Shown: positions 11,215 through 20,052 of the stretch, piece by piece
Layout: each line of letters starts with the position of its first letter
Position numbering within the stretch: position 1 is the first letter of the stretch
Assembly: GCA_001799735.1 (NCBI GenBank)
Contig: MGUA01000033.1
Span: 23,092-87,091 of the forward strand
Source of the DNA: Elusimicrobia bacterium GWB2_63_22
GTDB taxonomy: Bacteria > Elusimicrobiota > Elusimicrobia > Elusimicrobiales > UBA9959
Length of the DNA stretch: 64,000 nt
Direction of reading: 5' to 3'
Notes under the pieces: generated by a model
The model's database searches: none
What the model was told of the DNA's origin: nothing
Seen by the model: only the letters and a program-made list of their open reading frames with translations
Position numbers and translations under genes: made by a program

Positions 11215-12477
11215 ATGGGATATTTCCTCCTCCTGCTCTACAGCCTGCTGGCCCCCGCCATAGCGGCGCTCTACGCCGTTTTTTTCCTGCTTTCCCCCCG
11301 CCGCGCGCTTATGAAGGCCCTCGGCGGGGAACTTAAGGAACGCCTGGCCCTTACCCCGGCCCCGGCCGGCCCGCGGCCGCTGTGGGTGCATGCGGCGTCC
11401 ATGGGCGAGGTCAAGGCGGTGTCCGGGCTGGCGCCGGAGCTGGCTGCGGCCATGAAGGCACCCCTCCTGATAACCTCTTCCACGGCGGCCGGACGCGCCG
11501 AGGCCGGCAAACTTGGCGCCAGGGCCCTCCTGGCCCCGCTGGATTTCTACCCTCTCGCGGCCGCTTTCATAAAGAAGAACTCCCCGAAGGCCCTGGTGCT
11601 GGTGGAAACAGAGATCTGGCCCGCCACTCTCTACGCCGCGGCCCGCGCCGGGCTGCCGGTCTTCATGGTGAACGCCCGCCTCTCGCCCCGGACCGCTTTT
11701 CTCTACCGCGCGCTCTCTCCGCTGGCCCGCCTGGCTTTTTCCGGCGTCAAGCAGGTGCTGGCGCAGACGGAGGAGGACGCGGCCAGGTTCCGCGCCCTGC
11801 CCGGGCTTGGAGAGAAGGTTTCGGTCACCGGCAACCTCAAGCACGACCAGATAGGCCTGTCCGCGGAGGGGCAGGATAAGGTAAAAGAATTTATCGCGGC
11901 GGCGGGCTGGGGCCGGGCGCCTGTCTTTACCGCCGGCAGCACCCACCCGCCGGAGGAACCTTTTATAATCGGCGCCTGGCTGGAAGCCAGGAAAAAGACC
12001 CCGGATCTTAAGCTTGTCATAGTCCCCCGCCACCTCGAGCGCCTGGGCGAAACCGAGGCCGTGCTGAAACAAAAAAATGTGACTTTTGCCCGCTGGTCGG
12101 CTGGGCCGGCGCCGGCGGACTGCCTGCTGGTGGACGCGATGGGCCTGCTGCAGGCCTTCTACGCCGCTTCTTCGGTATGTTTTGTAGGCGGGACCATGGA
12201 CAGCACCGGCGGGCATAACCTGCTGGAGCCCGCCCTGTTCGCCAAGCCGGCCCTGTTCGGCGCCAACTACCGCAACGCCCGCAACGCGGGCCGCGCCCTT
12301 ATAAAAGGCGAAGGCGGCTTTCTTACGAAAACCGCCAACGATATAACTTTAACCTTGAACGCCCTGCTTTCGGACCCCGCCGCCCTCGCAGCGGCCGGGA
12401 ACAACGCGGCAAAAACACTCGCATCCCTGCGCGGCGCCACCGCCCGCACGGCGGCGGCAATACTGCCGCTCACTTAA
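11215..12477 (+). CDS. waaA: Kdo transferase WaaA (KdtA)
   Basis: WaaA adds Kdo from CMP-Kdo to lipid A precursor at the inner membrane. The 420-residue GT30 protein has an N-terminal membrane anchor and motifs LWVHAASMGEV, LVETEIWPATLYAAARAG, MVNARLS, VTGNLKHDQ, TAGSTHPPEE, VPRHLERLGE and GGTMDSTGGHNLLEPALFAK. It is separated from the main LPS cluster (17165-31675) by the tail-fibre genes. Its stop lies four bases from the convergent stop of the giant tail-fibre-like gene. Whether it transfers one or two Kdo residues cannot be told from sequence. Confidence 0.95.
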   Translation: MGYFLLLLYSLLAPAIAALYAVFFLLSPRRALMKALGGELKERLALTPAPAGPRPLWVHAASMGEVKAVSGLAPELAAAMKAPLLITSSTAAGRAEAGKLGARALLAPLDFYPLAAAFIKKNSPKALVLVETEIWPATLYAAARAGLPVFMVNARLSPRTAFLYRALSPLARLAFSGVKQVLAQTEEDAARFRALPGLGEKVSVTGNLKHDQIGLSAEGQDKVKEFIAAAGWGRAPVFTAGSTHPPEEPFIIGAWLEARKKTPDLKLVIVPRHLERLGETEAVLKQKNVTFARWSAGPAPADCLLVDAMGLLQAFYAASSVCFVGGTMDSTGGHNLLEPALFAKPALFGANYRNARNAGRALIKGEGGFLTKTANDITLTLNALLSDPAALAAAGNNAAKTLASLRGATARTAAAILPLT

Positions 12478-12481
12478 AAGA

Positions 12482-15400
12482 TCAGCTCTTCACGCAGAGC
12501 ATAAGCTGTATATAAGGCACGTCGTCCAGTGTGCCCGACGTTCCGGTGAACGCCGGGGCGCTTACGGTGCCGGTTACCGTGTGCTGGTGGGAGCCGTCGG
12601 TGCCTATGGTGTGGCCGTGCGCGCTGCCCCCCCCGGTGGTGCCGGTATTGGCGGCGGTAGCCGCGCCGGTGACGGCGTAGGTGGCGCCGGTGGCTATGCC
12701 GTGGGTATGCGCGTTCTCAGTGCCGGTAGCCCCGGAGTGGTCATGCCCGAGAACGGTATTGGTGTCCCCGGCCGAGAAGGTGGGGGCCGCGTTGGTGCCG
12801 GAAGGGGTGAAGTTCAGGGCCTCGCCGCTGCTGTTGGCGGTACCCCAGGTTCCCTGTACCGCACCGCCGCTGGGCACGCCTACAAGGAAACGACCCCGGG
12901 CCGTAGTATACTCTCCCCACCCCGTGGGGCAGGCCGCTCCGGCCCACAGAATTATGGCGCCGGCAGGCACCAGGTCATTGCCGCCTTCCTTTATCTTGCC
13001 GTCCACGTTCACGTTGCCGGAGGCGTGCAGATTGCCGCCGCCGGGATCGGAGCAGATGGTGTCGGAATCTATGCAGGCGCCGCCGGTGACGTGCAGCTTC
13101 GCGTCGGGCGCGCTATTTCCACCCATGCCGACATTGCCGCCCGAGGTGAAATACATCCTCGTAGCGTTGTTCGTGATGATTTTAATATCGGAAGCATCGG
13201 TGGAACCAATGGAATTGTTAACTATTATGTCGTCGCCGTCCCTGTGCCAGACTGACCCGGTAACGCCGCCTATCTGAGAGTCCACGTAACTCTTATTGGC
13301 CGCGTCGGTGTTAGCCGTGGGGCCGGTGAGGTTTATGATCTTGTGCGAGTTGGCGTTAATATCCGTGCCGTCGTCGCTGAGCAGGCTGTTGACGATATTA
13401 TCGCCCCCGGCACCCCATTTGACAAGATTATTGGCGGTGCCTGTCATGGCCGTGAAAGCCCCGGCGGCGTTGCCGCGCAGCACGCCGGTCAGGCTGATGG
13501 CGCCCGTTCCGCCGTTGCCGACGGGCAGGGTGCCGGTAACGGCCGCCGCCTGGTCCAGGTTGATGCTGCCGAACACCGGCACGCCGGTGGCGTTGGCGCG
13601 CAAGACCTGGTACTGGGTACCGGCCACGGTGTCCTGCACCGCGCCCGTGCCGTTGCCGTACAGTACGCCGTTGGTCGCGAGGGTCGCCACGCCGGTGCCG
13701 CCCTTGCCTACTATCAGCGGGTCGATGATGCCGATCTCTATGCCGCCGGCGGTATGGGTTATGTCTATCTCGTTGGCCGAGCCAGTGATCTGCTTGTACT
13801 CCCAACCGGTGGCGCCGTTGTTGGCTCCGACCACGTAGTTGCCCGTGCCCAAGGTGGAGAGCCCGCCGATGGAGAGGGTGCGGTTGGCGGAGATGTCCCC
13901 TCCCCCGGCGAGAGGCAGGGTGGTGCTTATGGTAGTGGTAGTGCGCGCTATGGCCAGAGGTATGTCCTGGGCCTGTATCAGCGAGGTCGTATAGCGGGTG
14001 CCGTCGCCGCGCAGGTATTGCCGCACGGGCGCGGTATTATTTATGCGCAGGCCGAAGGTGGAGTCCACATTTATGTCGCCGCCCGCCACATAGAGCCGGG
14101 TAGGGAGCGTCGCCAGGACGTTGGTGCCTATCGAGGTCCTGGCGTCGTTGATCGCGGCGGCGGTGGACAGGAACACGCTGTTGGCCACGATCAGGTTGGA
14201 TAACTCCACGGCCGAGGCGGAGCGCTGTATCAGCGCGCCGTCGAACACTATATGCCCGCCCACGATCAGGTCTTCCTGGGAGTTGGCCGCGTACGGGTTC
14301 ATCGGGCTGCCCAGCACCAGGTCGCCGCCGCGAATGTTAAGTTTGGAAACCGGGTTCACGGTGCCTATGCCCACGTTGCCGCCGGAGTTCAGGATCAGAC
14401 CGTCCAGCGAGCCGGCGCGCAGCAGCACGCTGCCGCTGCCGGACTGGTCGGCGTCGGACTGGATGACGGCGTCGCTGTTGTTGGACAGGCCGGTAGCCGA
14501 GCCGATATTGGCCGCAGTGTTCATGGAGGAGCCGTCGGCGAAGATGATGCCGTAGCTCTGGCCGGGCGAGGACATGGTGGAGATGCGCAGGTTGCCTTCC
14601 ACGGTAAGCCGCCAGTTGGGGTCCAGCACCGGGGTGCCCATGCCGACGTTGCCCATATAGGAGCTGACGTAGATGGCCGGGGTGGAGGCGTAGCCGGTGG
14701 AGATCCAGACCACGCTGTTCTGTATGCGGTGGTAAGTCTTGTCGGTAAGGGTCTTGGTCTGGCCCTCCACCACCACGGCTATATTGCGGCCCATCTGGGT
14801 CTCAATGCGCCCCGACTCTATGCCGCCGCGGTAGAAGTTCAGCACCGCGTCGGCGTTGTCGCCGCCCACCAGGTAGACCAGTGCGTCGTGGTTGGAGTAT
14901 TCAGCCTTATCGTCGCCGACCTGCAGGTACTTGGAACCGGCGAAGTCGAAGTCCGTCACGCCCACGCCTATGCGGTTGACCGTTAAGATATCGCTGGAAA
15001 CCTCCACCTGGTTGTCAAAAACGTTCAGCCCGGTAAAGGTCTGCGTGGAGGCTATATAGGCCGGGAAGCCCGCGGCCGAACCTATGCCCCCGGTAACGCT
15101 CAGGGTGCCGTAGATGGTGGTGGTGGTCAGGAAGACCTGCTTGTTGTTGCCGTTGGCGTTGAGGTTGCCGGTCATGGTCACGTCGTTGGTGAACACGCCG
15201 GTGGCGGCCCTGATGCCGTAGTCGGCGAGCATGGTGCCGCGCACGTGCAGCTTCTCGCGCGGCGTATCGGTGCCTATGCCCACGTAATAGGGCGTGTTCT
15301 GCTGCAGCAGCAGGTGCGACCCGGCGGCGGCCCGCACCTCGTTGGCGGCCCCCGTCCAGGTGTTGTTATACGCGCCGATGGAGACGGAACCGCCGCGCAC

Positions 15401-16459
15401 GCCGGAGCTGGCGCGCATGTTGCCGTAAGTGTAGATCTTTTCCGAAGCCACCGGCACCCCGCCGACGCTGAGTTCGCCTGAAGAGTTAAGCCAGAGGCGG
15501 TCGCCGCCGTTGGTGCCGGCGACGATGGTGTCGGCGGCCTCTCCGATGGATATATAGTTGTTGCCGGTGCCGGAAATATTCCCGCCGGCGACGTTCAGGT
15601 CCTCATTGATATTGACTATCCCGTCGTCCCTGTCGGAAATGCCCTCGGTCCCGATGACAAGAGAGCCATCCACCTCCAATTTTCCGGCCGGAGCGGGCGT
15701 ACCGATGCCCATGTTGCCGGCATAGGTCATGCGGGCGATCTCGCCGGCAGGCGTGTTGAATATGATATCGGTGTTGGGCGTTACGTTGGCGGCCCTGATG
15801 GTAACGAAGTCATCGGAAGTAACGCCGTTGACCGCGGAGCCGACGCCTGCGGTCGTCATCACGGAACCGTTGGGGAAAGTAATACCGTTGCCCAGGGTCT
15901 TGATCTCGATGCCGCCGTCGATGGTAAGTTTCTGCGTAGGGGAATTGGTGCCTATGCCGACCCTGGAGGCGGGGTTGGTGGCCAGCAGCACCTGGTAATT
16001 GGCCGTAAAGGAAGTGACGGAGACGCTGGAGCCGTCCTCCAGCTTCTTGGCCACCATGGCGTAGGCCACGCTGCTCATGGGCTCGCGCGGGGCGAGCACG
16101 TCGCTCTCCACCTGCACCTCCAGGTAAACCGTCTGGGGCCGGGAGAAAATATAGAGCAGGTCGGCCTCGCTGAATTCCAACGTGGCGCTGAAAACGCCCT
16201 GCGTGGCCTGCACCGTTATCTCCGGGCTCAGCCAGAGGCAGGGCTGGTTGACGCCGCCGCAGACGCCGGCCCCGCTGTTGGTGGGGTGGTTGTAGACGCG
16301 GAAGTAGAGGTGGATGGTGCCCGTGATAGGCGCGTTGTCGCGCTCCAGGCGGCCCTGGTAGTTTATGGTCCGGGGCGTGGAGCCCGCCGTTATTTCCCCG
16401 GCCTGGGCCCAGAAAGGCAGCAGCAGCGCCGCCGCGGCGGTTAAAATTATTTTTTTCAT
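12482..16459 (-). CDS. Giant secreted tail-fibre-like surface protein
   Basis: The ATG at 16459 gives 1325 residues and is preceded by AAGGTG at good spacing; a GTG nine bases earlier is the alternative. A signal peptide (ILTAAAALLLPFWAQA) is followed by an immunoglobulin-like start TINYQGRLERD. Six repeats of the type GNVGIGTxxPxxKLxIxG follow, as in phage tail fibres and trimeric adhesins. Later comes a GKGGTG/VGNGGTGA segment like prophage tail fibres. The C-terminal about 140 residues resemble a phage tail-collar domain: VPAGAIILWAGAACPTGWGE, then four H-x-H pairs (HDH, HTH, HGH, HQH) and the end VPYIQLMLCVKS. It is likely exported and trimeric, acting as an adhesin or receptor-binding fibre. 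No other phage gene is nearby. Confidence 0.85.
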   Translation of the reverse strand: MKKIILTAAAALLLPFWAQAGEITAGSTPRTINYQGRLERDNAPITGTIHLYFRVYNHPTNSGAGVCGGVNQPCLWLSPEITVQATQGVFSATLEFSEADLLYIFSRPQTVYLEVQVESDVLAPREPMSSVAYAMVAKKLEDGSSVSVTSFTANYQVLLATNPASRVGIGTNSPTQKLTIDGGIEIKTLGNGITFPNGSVMTTAGVGSAVNGVTSDDFVTIRAANVTPNTDIIFNTPAGEIARMTYAGNMGIGTPAPAGKLEVDGSLVIGTEGISDRDDGIVNINEDLNVAGGNISGTGNNYISIGEAADTIVAGTNGGDRLWLNSSGELSVGGVPVASEKIYTYGNMRASSGVRGGSVSIGAYNNTWTGAANEVRAAAGSHLLLQQNTPYYVGIGTDTPREKLHVRGTMLADYGIRAATGVFTNDVTMTGNLNANGNNKQVFLTTTTIYGTLSVTGGIGSAAGFPAYIASTQTFTGLNVFDNQVEVSSDILTVNRIGVGVTDFDFAGSKYLQVGDDKAEYSNHDALVYLVGGDNADAVLNFYRGGIESGRIETQMGRNIAVVVEGQTKTLTDKTYHRIQNSVVWISTGYASTPAIYVSSYMGNVGMGTPVLDPNWRLTVEGNLRISTMSSPGQSYGIIFADGSSMNTAANIGSATGLSNNSDAVIQSDADQSGSGSVLLRAGSLDGLILNSGGNVGIGTVNPVSKLNIRGGDLVLGSPMNPYAANSQEDLIVGGHIVFDGALIQRSASAVELSNLIVANSVFLSTAAAINDARTSIGTNVLATLPTRLYVAGGDINVDSTFGLRINNTAPVRQYLRGDGTRYTTSLIQAQDIPLAIARTTTTISTTLPLAGGGDISANRTLSIGGLSTLGTGNYVVGANNGATGWEYKQITGSANEIDITHTAGGIEIGIIDPLIVGKGGTGVATLATNGVLYGNGTGAVQDTVAGTQYQVLRANATGVPVFGSINLDQAAAVTGTLPVGNGGTGAISLTGVLRGNAAGAFTAMTGTANNLVKWGAGGDNIVNSLLSDDGTDINANSHKIINLTGPTANTDAANKSYVDSQIGGVTGSVWHRDGDDIIVNNSIGSTDASDIKIITNNATRMYFTSGGNVGMGGNSAPDAKLHVTGGACIDSDTICSDPGGGNLHASGNVNVDGKIKEGGNDLVPAGAIILWAGAACPTGWGEYTTARGRFLVGVPSGGAVQGTWGTANSSGEALNFTPSGTNAAPTFSAGDTNTVLGHDHSGATGTENAHTHGIATGATYAVTGAATAANTGTTGGGSAHGHTIGTDGSHQHTVTGTVSAPAFTGTSGTLDDVPYIQLMLCVKS

Positions 16460-16464
16460 AGGTT

Positions 16465-16998
16465 TCACCTTACAACTACCAGTTTTCCCGTCTTGCTGGA
16501 ATTACCGCCCTTTATGCGGTACAGATAAAGGCCGCTGGCCACCAGGCTGCCGGCGTCGTTGCGCAGGTCCCAGCCCACGCTGTCGATGTTGTTGTTCTTC
16601 TCTATCCTCCGGACTTTTTCTCCGGAGATCGTGTAGATGTAAATAATGGCGTTGAGCGTCAGGCGGGTGAAGGTGACGCCGGTACAGGCCCGCTTGGAGT
16701 AGCAGGGGTTAGGGTAGGCGTGGGCGGCGGAGACGTCGGCCTGCGGCGGGCGCCAGGAATTGACCACGCCCCAGGTTACGGTATAGCGCCCGCCCGACAG
16801 GGCGCCAAAGCCCAGCTGGCCCGTGCTGCCGAGCAGGGAATAGGTGCCCCCCGTCTTCGGGATGGTATTGCCGATGGTGGTCTGCTCGCTGATGAGCATG
16901 CGGTAAACCCCGGACCTCATGAGGGCCGGGGCGTAATTGTACAAGCCCCCCGCCACCAGGAAAATGAACAGGGCTAAACCTGCAAGTCGCGCGCGCAT
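16465..16998 (-). CDS. Secreted protein with FlgD/T9SS-like C-terminal domain
   Basis: The 177-residue protein has an N-terminal signal or anchor (LAGLALFIFLVAGGLYNY), then a short domain with GGTYSLLGSTGQLGFGALSG, and a C-terminal FlgD-Ig-like fold. That fold shows AYPNPC, IYIYTISGEKVRRI, WDLRNDAGSLVASGLYLYRI and KTGKLVVVR. This C-terminal pattern is the one used as a sorting domain by type IX secretion substrates and seen widely in Elusimicrobiota secreted proteins. It ends 5 bases before the giant protein, with the ribosome site of the latter overlapping its stop. It is likely a co-exported partner. The start is uncertain because TATAAT directly abuts the ATG. Confidence 0.75.
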   Translation of the reverse strand: MRARLAGLALFIFLVAGGLYNYAPALMRSGVYRMLISEQTTIGNTIPKTGGTYSLLGSTGQLGFGALSGGRYTVTWGVVNSWRPPQADVSAAHAYPNPCYSKRACTGVTFTRLTLNAIIYIYTISGEKVRRIEKNNNIDSVGWDLRNDAGSLVASGLYLYRIKGGNSSKTGKLVVVR

Positions 16999-17164
16999 AT
17001 TATATAGATATACTAAAACCCGTTGTCTGTCAATGTCTTTTAAGTTAAATCTTTATTACGGCCGGCCCGGGGCCCCCTTCTTTAAGGGGTCTTGTCCTGA
17101 GCTGTTTCCATGGCCGGTCCGGTTTATCGTGAACTCGGTATAATGATATAATTTTTTAATATAG
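16999..17164 (-). other. Divergent intergenic region
   Basis: This 166-base gap separates two divergent genes. It contains AT-rich ends with TATAAT boxes facing both ways and a small hairpin CCCCTT/AAGGGG (17074-17089) in the middle. No open frame, RNA gene or clear operator is seen. Confidence 0.5.
17139..17152 (+). promoter_or_regulatory. Overlapping -10 boxes before GT9 gene
   Basis: Two TATAAT hexamers (17139-17144 and 17147-17152) overlap in phase. The second is part of TGATATAAT, an extended -10 form. The next gene starts at 17165, so a transcript from the second box would have a leader of only about 5-6 bases and no Shine-Dalgarno, which means near-leaderless. Confidence 0.6.
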
Positions 17165-18652
17165 ATGGAAATAAACAAGCCGGACCCCAAGATACTTGTC
17201 ATCAGGATGTCCTCGCTCGGGGACATAATCCTGACGGCCCCCGTTTTCCGCAACCTCAAGGCCAGGTGGCCCGGCTCCAGGCTCGACATCATCGTCAAGC
17301 CGCAATTCCTGGGCGCGGTTTCCAAGAGCGCCTTTATAGACAAGGCTATCCCTTTCACCGGCTTCGCCGGCGCCGTCCGCGCCATAAACGCGGAGGACTA
17401 CGACGTCATCATCGACCTGCACGCCACGCTGCGCAGCCGCCTGCTCTGCCTGGCCGCCAAGGCGCCGGTGCTGCGCTACCGCAAAGCCTCGCTGGCCCGC
17501 CGCCTGTTCGTGGATTTCCGCGTGCCCAGCCCGGCCCTGGAGAAACACACCCTGGACCGCTACATGGAGACCCTGGCGCCGCTGGGCGTGCCGGCGCTGC
17601 ATTCCGGGCCGGAGCTGGGCGACTGGAACCCGGGGGACACCAAACCGGCGCTTAAGCAGGGCCCGCTCCGGGTCTGCCTGCTGCAGACGGCTTTCCTCGG
17701 GGACTGCGTGCTCACCCTCCCCCTCCTTAAGAAGATGAAAGAGGTTTTTCCGGAGGCGTCCGTCTCCGTGGTCACGCGCCCGGAGACCAGGGAAGTCTTC
17801 GCCGCCTCCGGCCTGGCCGGGGAGATAATAGAGGACCGCAAGAAGACCGCCCCGTCCGGCCTGGCCGAGTTCTCCCGCCTGGCCGCAGAGCTGCGCGCCC
17901 GTTCTTTCGACGCCGTCATCATCCCGCACCGCTCGCTGCGCAGCGCCTTGCTGGCCTGGCGGGCGGGCATCCCGGTGCGGGTGGGATTCTCCTCCAGCGC
18001 CGGCAGTTTTTTCCTCACCCACAAGGTCCCGTTCTCCTGGCTGCTGCACGACGTGGAGCGCAACCTGGCCCTCCTCTCCCCGCTGGCCGAGAACCTCAAA
18101 ACGGCTTTTCCCGGCCTGCGCTCCGCCGCGGCCCCTGCGGTTAACGGCGCCGCCGTCGGCGTGAACACCGGCTCGGCCTGGCCCACCAAGCGCTGGCCGG
18201 CCGAAAAATGGGCCCGCCTTATCCGCGGGCTGGCCGCCGAATTCAAGACGCCGGTGCTGATGGTGGGCGGCCCCGGCGAGAAGGACTGGAACGCGGAGAT
18301 AGAGCGCCTGGCCGGTCCGGAGCATTGCCTTAACCTGACCGGCCGGACCAGCATGCCGGAGCTGATGGATGCCATCCGCCCGCTCAAGGTCTTCGTCTCC
18401 AACGATTCGGGGCCGATGCACATAGCCGCCGCCATGGGCGTGCCGGCCGTCGGGATCTTCGGCCCCACCACCAGGGAACTGGGCTTTTTCCCCTACGGCG
18501 CCGGCAACCGCGTAGTAGAGACGCGGCTGGATTGCCGCCCCTGCGCGCTGCACGGCTCAAAAAAATGCCCCCGCGGGCATTTCCTCTGCATGCGCCTGCT
18601 GACCGTGGACCAGGTCCTGAGGGCCGCCAGAGACGCGGCCGAGAAGAATTAA
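17165..18652 (+). CDS. GT9 heptosyltransferase-like protein with extra N-domain
   Basis: GT9 enzymes move ADP-heptose or similar sugars onto the LPS core. This 495-residue protein is longer than the usual about 350. Residues 9-150 look like a GT9 N-terminal Rossmann half (ILVIRMSSLGDIILTAPVFR, DVIIDLHATLRSRLL). A second N-terminal half starts near residue 168 (VCLLQTAFLGDCVLTLPLLK, DAVIIPHRSLRSALL) and is followed by a single C-terminal nucleotide-sugar half (GSAWPTKRWPAEKWARLI, VSNDSGPMHIAAAMGVP, GIFGPT). The gene starts the LPS cluster. Only one donor-binding half exists, so one active site is expected. The acceptor sugar is unknown. Confidence 0.88.
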   Translation: MEINKPDPKILVIRMSSLGDIILTAPVFRNLKARWPGSRLDIIVKPQFLGAVSKSAFIDKAIPFTGFAGAVRAINAEDYDVIIDLHATLRSRLLCLAAKAPVLRYRKASLARRLFVDFRVPSPALEKHTLDRYMETLAPLGVPALHSGPELGDWNPGDTKPALKQGPLRVCLLQTAFLGDCVLTLPLLKKMKEVFPEASVSVVTRPETREVFAASGLAGEIIEDRKKTAPSGLAEFSRLAAELRARSFDAVIIPHRSLRSALLAWRAGIPVRVGFSSSAGSFFLTHKVPFSWLLHDVERNLALLSPLAENLKTAFPGLRSAAAPAVNGAAVGVNTGSAWPTKRWPAEKWARLIRGLAAEFKTPVLMVGGPGEKDWNAEIERLAGPEHCLNLTGRTSMPELMDAIRPLKVFVSNDSGPMHIAAAMGVPAVGIFGPTTRELGFFPYGAGNRVVETRLDCRPCALHGSKKCPRGHFLCMRLLTVDQVLRAARDAAEKN

Positions 18653-18661
18653 GGAGCTTAT

Positions 18662-19468
18662 ATGTACGTGATCCTTTCCGTCCTCGCGCTTGCGGCGCTC
18701 GCCGTCAGCGCGCGCTGGACCTGGTGGCGCCCCGCGGCCCCCGGCCTCAGGGTGCTCTGCTACCACAAGATCGGCTCCCCTCCCCCCGGCTCCAGATTAA
18801 AAGAGCTCTGGGTCAGCCCTGAAAAATTCAGGGCGCAGGTGAAATACCTGCTGGACCACGGCTACACCACCATCCTCTTCTCCGACCTGCTGAAAGCGCA
18901 GAAGGGCGAAGCCCCTCTCCCCGAGAAGGCCGTGCTGATAACCTTCGACGACGGCTACGAGAACAACTACCTGCACGCCTGGCCCATCCTCAGGGAGCTG
19001 GGCGCGAAGGGAAACGTTTACGTGGTGTTCAACACCATAGGCAAGGTCAACTCCTGGCATAACCCGGCCTCCGAGCCCTGGGTTAACATGGCCACGCTGG
19101 CGCAGCTTAAAGAGATGCAGGCCAGCGGCGTCATAGAGTACGGCTCCCACACCATGAACCACCCGCATCTCTCGGCGCTCAAGCCGGAGGACGCGGCCTG
19201 GGAGATAGCGGAATCCAAGCGCCAGCTCGAGGCCCTGTTCGGCCGCGAGATGAGCGCCTTCGCCTACCCTTACGGCGACGGCGCCTACGTGCCGGCCATA
19301 CGGCAGATGGCGCTCGACGCCGGCTACGTCTTCGACTTCAGTTTCAAACAGGGCAAGACCCCGTGGCCCTGGGACCGCTCCGTCACCATAGACCGCCTCT
19401 TCATCCGCGGCGGCGACAACAACTGGGACCTGGCGCTGCAGCTGGAGCGCGGGGCTTCGAGGCTTTAA
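18662..19468 (+). CDS. Membrane-anchored polysaccharide deacetylase
   Basis: This is a NodB/CE4-type deacetylase of 268 residues with an N-terminal membrane anchor (YVILSVLALAALAVSA). Motif 1 is ITFDDGYENN (94-98 TFDDG, with the catalytic base and metal Asp). Motif 2 is SHTMNHPHL (H-x3-H metal ligands). Motif 3 is AFAYPYGDG. All catalytic motifs are intact. It would face the periplasm and remove acetyl groups from a glycan. Its position between two GT9 genes suggests LPS core or a surface polysaccharide as substrate, but peptidoglycan is possible. Confidence 0.9.
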   Translation: MYVILSVLALAALAVSARWTWWRPAAPGLRVLCYHKIGSPPPGSRLKELWVSPEKFRAQVKYLLDHGYTTILFSDLLKAQKGEAPLPEKAVLITFDDGYENNYLHAWPILRELGAKGNVYVVFNTIGKVNSWHNPASEPWVNMATLAQLKEMQASGVIEYGSHTMNHPHLSALKPEDAAWEIAESKRQLEALFGREMSAFAYPYGDGAYVPAIRQMALDAGYVFDFSFKQGKTPWPWDRSVTIDRLFIRGGDNNWDLALQLERGASRL

Positions 19469-19480
19469 AAGCGGTGCTAG

Positions 19481-19489
19481 TGCTATAAT
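19481..19489 (+). promoter_or_regulatory. Extended -10 promoter before DUF4254 pair
   Basis: TGCTATAAT is a perfect extended -10 box. Transcription would start near 19496, and GAGGT precedes the ATG at 19510. It suggests that the small gene pair and the downstream LPS genes have their own transcription start inside the cluster. Confidence 0.65.
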
Positions 19490-19509
19490 ATCTTCGCGAG
19501 GTAACCAAC

Positions 19510-19710
19510 ATGAACGACCTGGGAATAGGCAAACTGGTAAGCGAACTGGCCCGGACCAACACCGAGCTCTGGCACGAGGAAGACAAGGCCAGGGTGGGCG
19601 ACGTGCCGGCCATAGCCGCGGCCAAGAAGAACATCGACCGGCTCAATCAGAAGCGCAACGACCTGATAGAGCGCATCGATGAAAAGGTGCTGGAGGCCAT
19701 CAATGGCTGA
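19510..19710 (+). CDS. DUF4254-like N-terminal half, separate gene
   Basis: This 66-residue helical protein has the pattern LWHEEDKAR followed by [17 protein letters not shown]. That is how I remember the first half of DUF4254 proteins, which occur beside LPS and capsule glycosyltransferase genes in several diderm phyla. The second half is encoded by the next gene in another frame, with an 8-base overlap. The function of DUF4254 is unknown. A good ribosome site (GAGGT) and an extended -10 box precede it. The assignment rests on recalled motifs only. Confidence 0.7.
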   Translation: MNDLGIGKLVSELARTNTELWHEEDKARVGDVPAIAAAKKNIDRLNQKRNDLIERIDEKVLEAING

Positions 19711-19975
19711 GACCATTGGCAGCCTGGCCGACAAGATCAGCATCATCCAGCTCAAGATCTTCCACATGCGCGAGCAGCTGGCCCGCGCCGACGCCACCGA
19801 AGAGCACAAGGCCGCCTGCGCCGGCCGCCTCGACGTGATGGGCATCCAGCTCCGGGACCTCGGGGACGAAATGACCCAGCTGGTCTCCGACGTGGCCGCG
19901 GGCCGCGTCAAGCTCAAGATCTACCGGCAGTTCAAGATGTACAACGACCCCCGCTACCGCGCGAAGGCCGTGTAG
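19703..19975 (+). CDS. DUF4254-like C-terminal half, separate gene
   Basis: The ATG at 19703 gives 90 residues. GGAGG sits 7 bases before it, inside the end of the previous gene, so it has its own ribosome site and is translationally coupled. The sequence [20 protein letters not shown] and the end [15 protein letters not shown] match the second half of DUF4254 proteins as I recall them. Together with the previous gene it rebuilds a whole DUF4254 protein from two chains, and a heterodimer is the natural inference. Confidence 0.7.
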   Translation: MAETIGSLADKISIIQLKIFHMREQLARADATEEHKAACAGRLDVMGIQLRDLGDEMTQLVSDVAAGRVKLKIYRQFKMYNDPRYRAKAV

Positions 19976-20052
19976 CTCCGGGGTCCTGCAGGGCTGGTCT
20001 CACCGCTCGCTCATAAGCGTGCTGATGCACTGAGCTGTTTGGTGCCGCGTCC
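19976..20052 (+). other. Intergenic flank of structured repeat
   Basis: This stretch has no open frame. It holds small hairpins such as CGCT-CATA-AGCG near 20008 and leads into the structured element that starts at 20053. A segment reading CTGGTCTCACCGCTCGCTC faintly resembles part of the repeat core in inverse orientation, perhaps a decayed fragment. Confidence 0.35.

Noticed and set aside
12482..16459. Prophage
   Set aside because: The tail-fibre-like gene has a signal peptide and no phage structural, lysis or integrase genes surround it.
19510..19975. DUF4254 pair as a pseudogene frameshift
   Set aside because: The second frame has its own GGAGG and ATG at correct spacing and both halves are intact, so separate genes are more likely.
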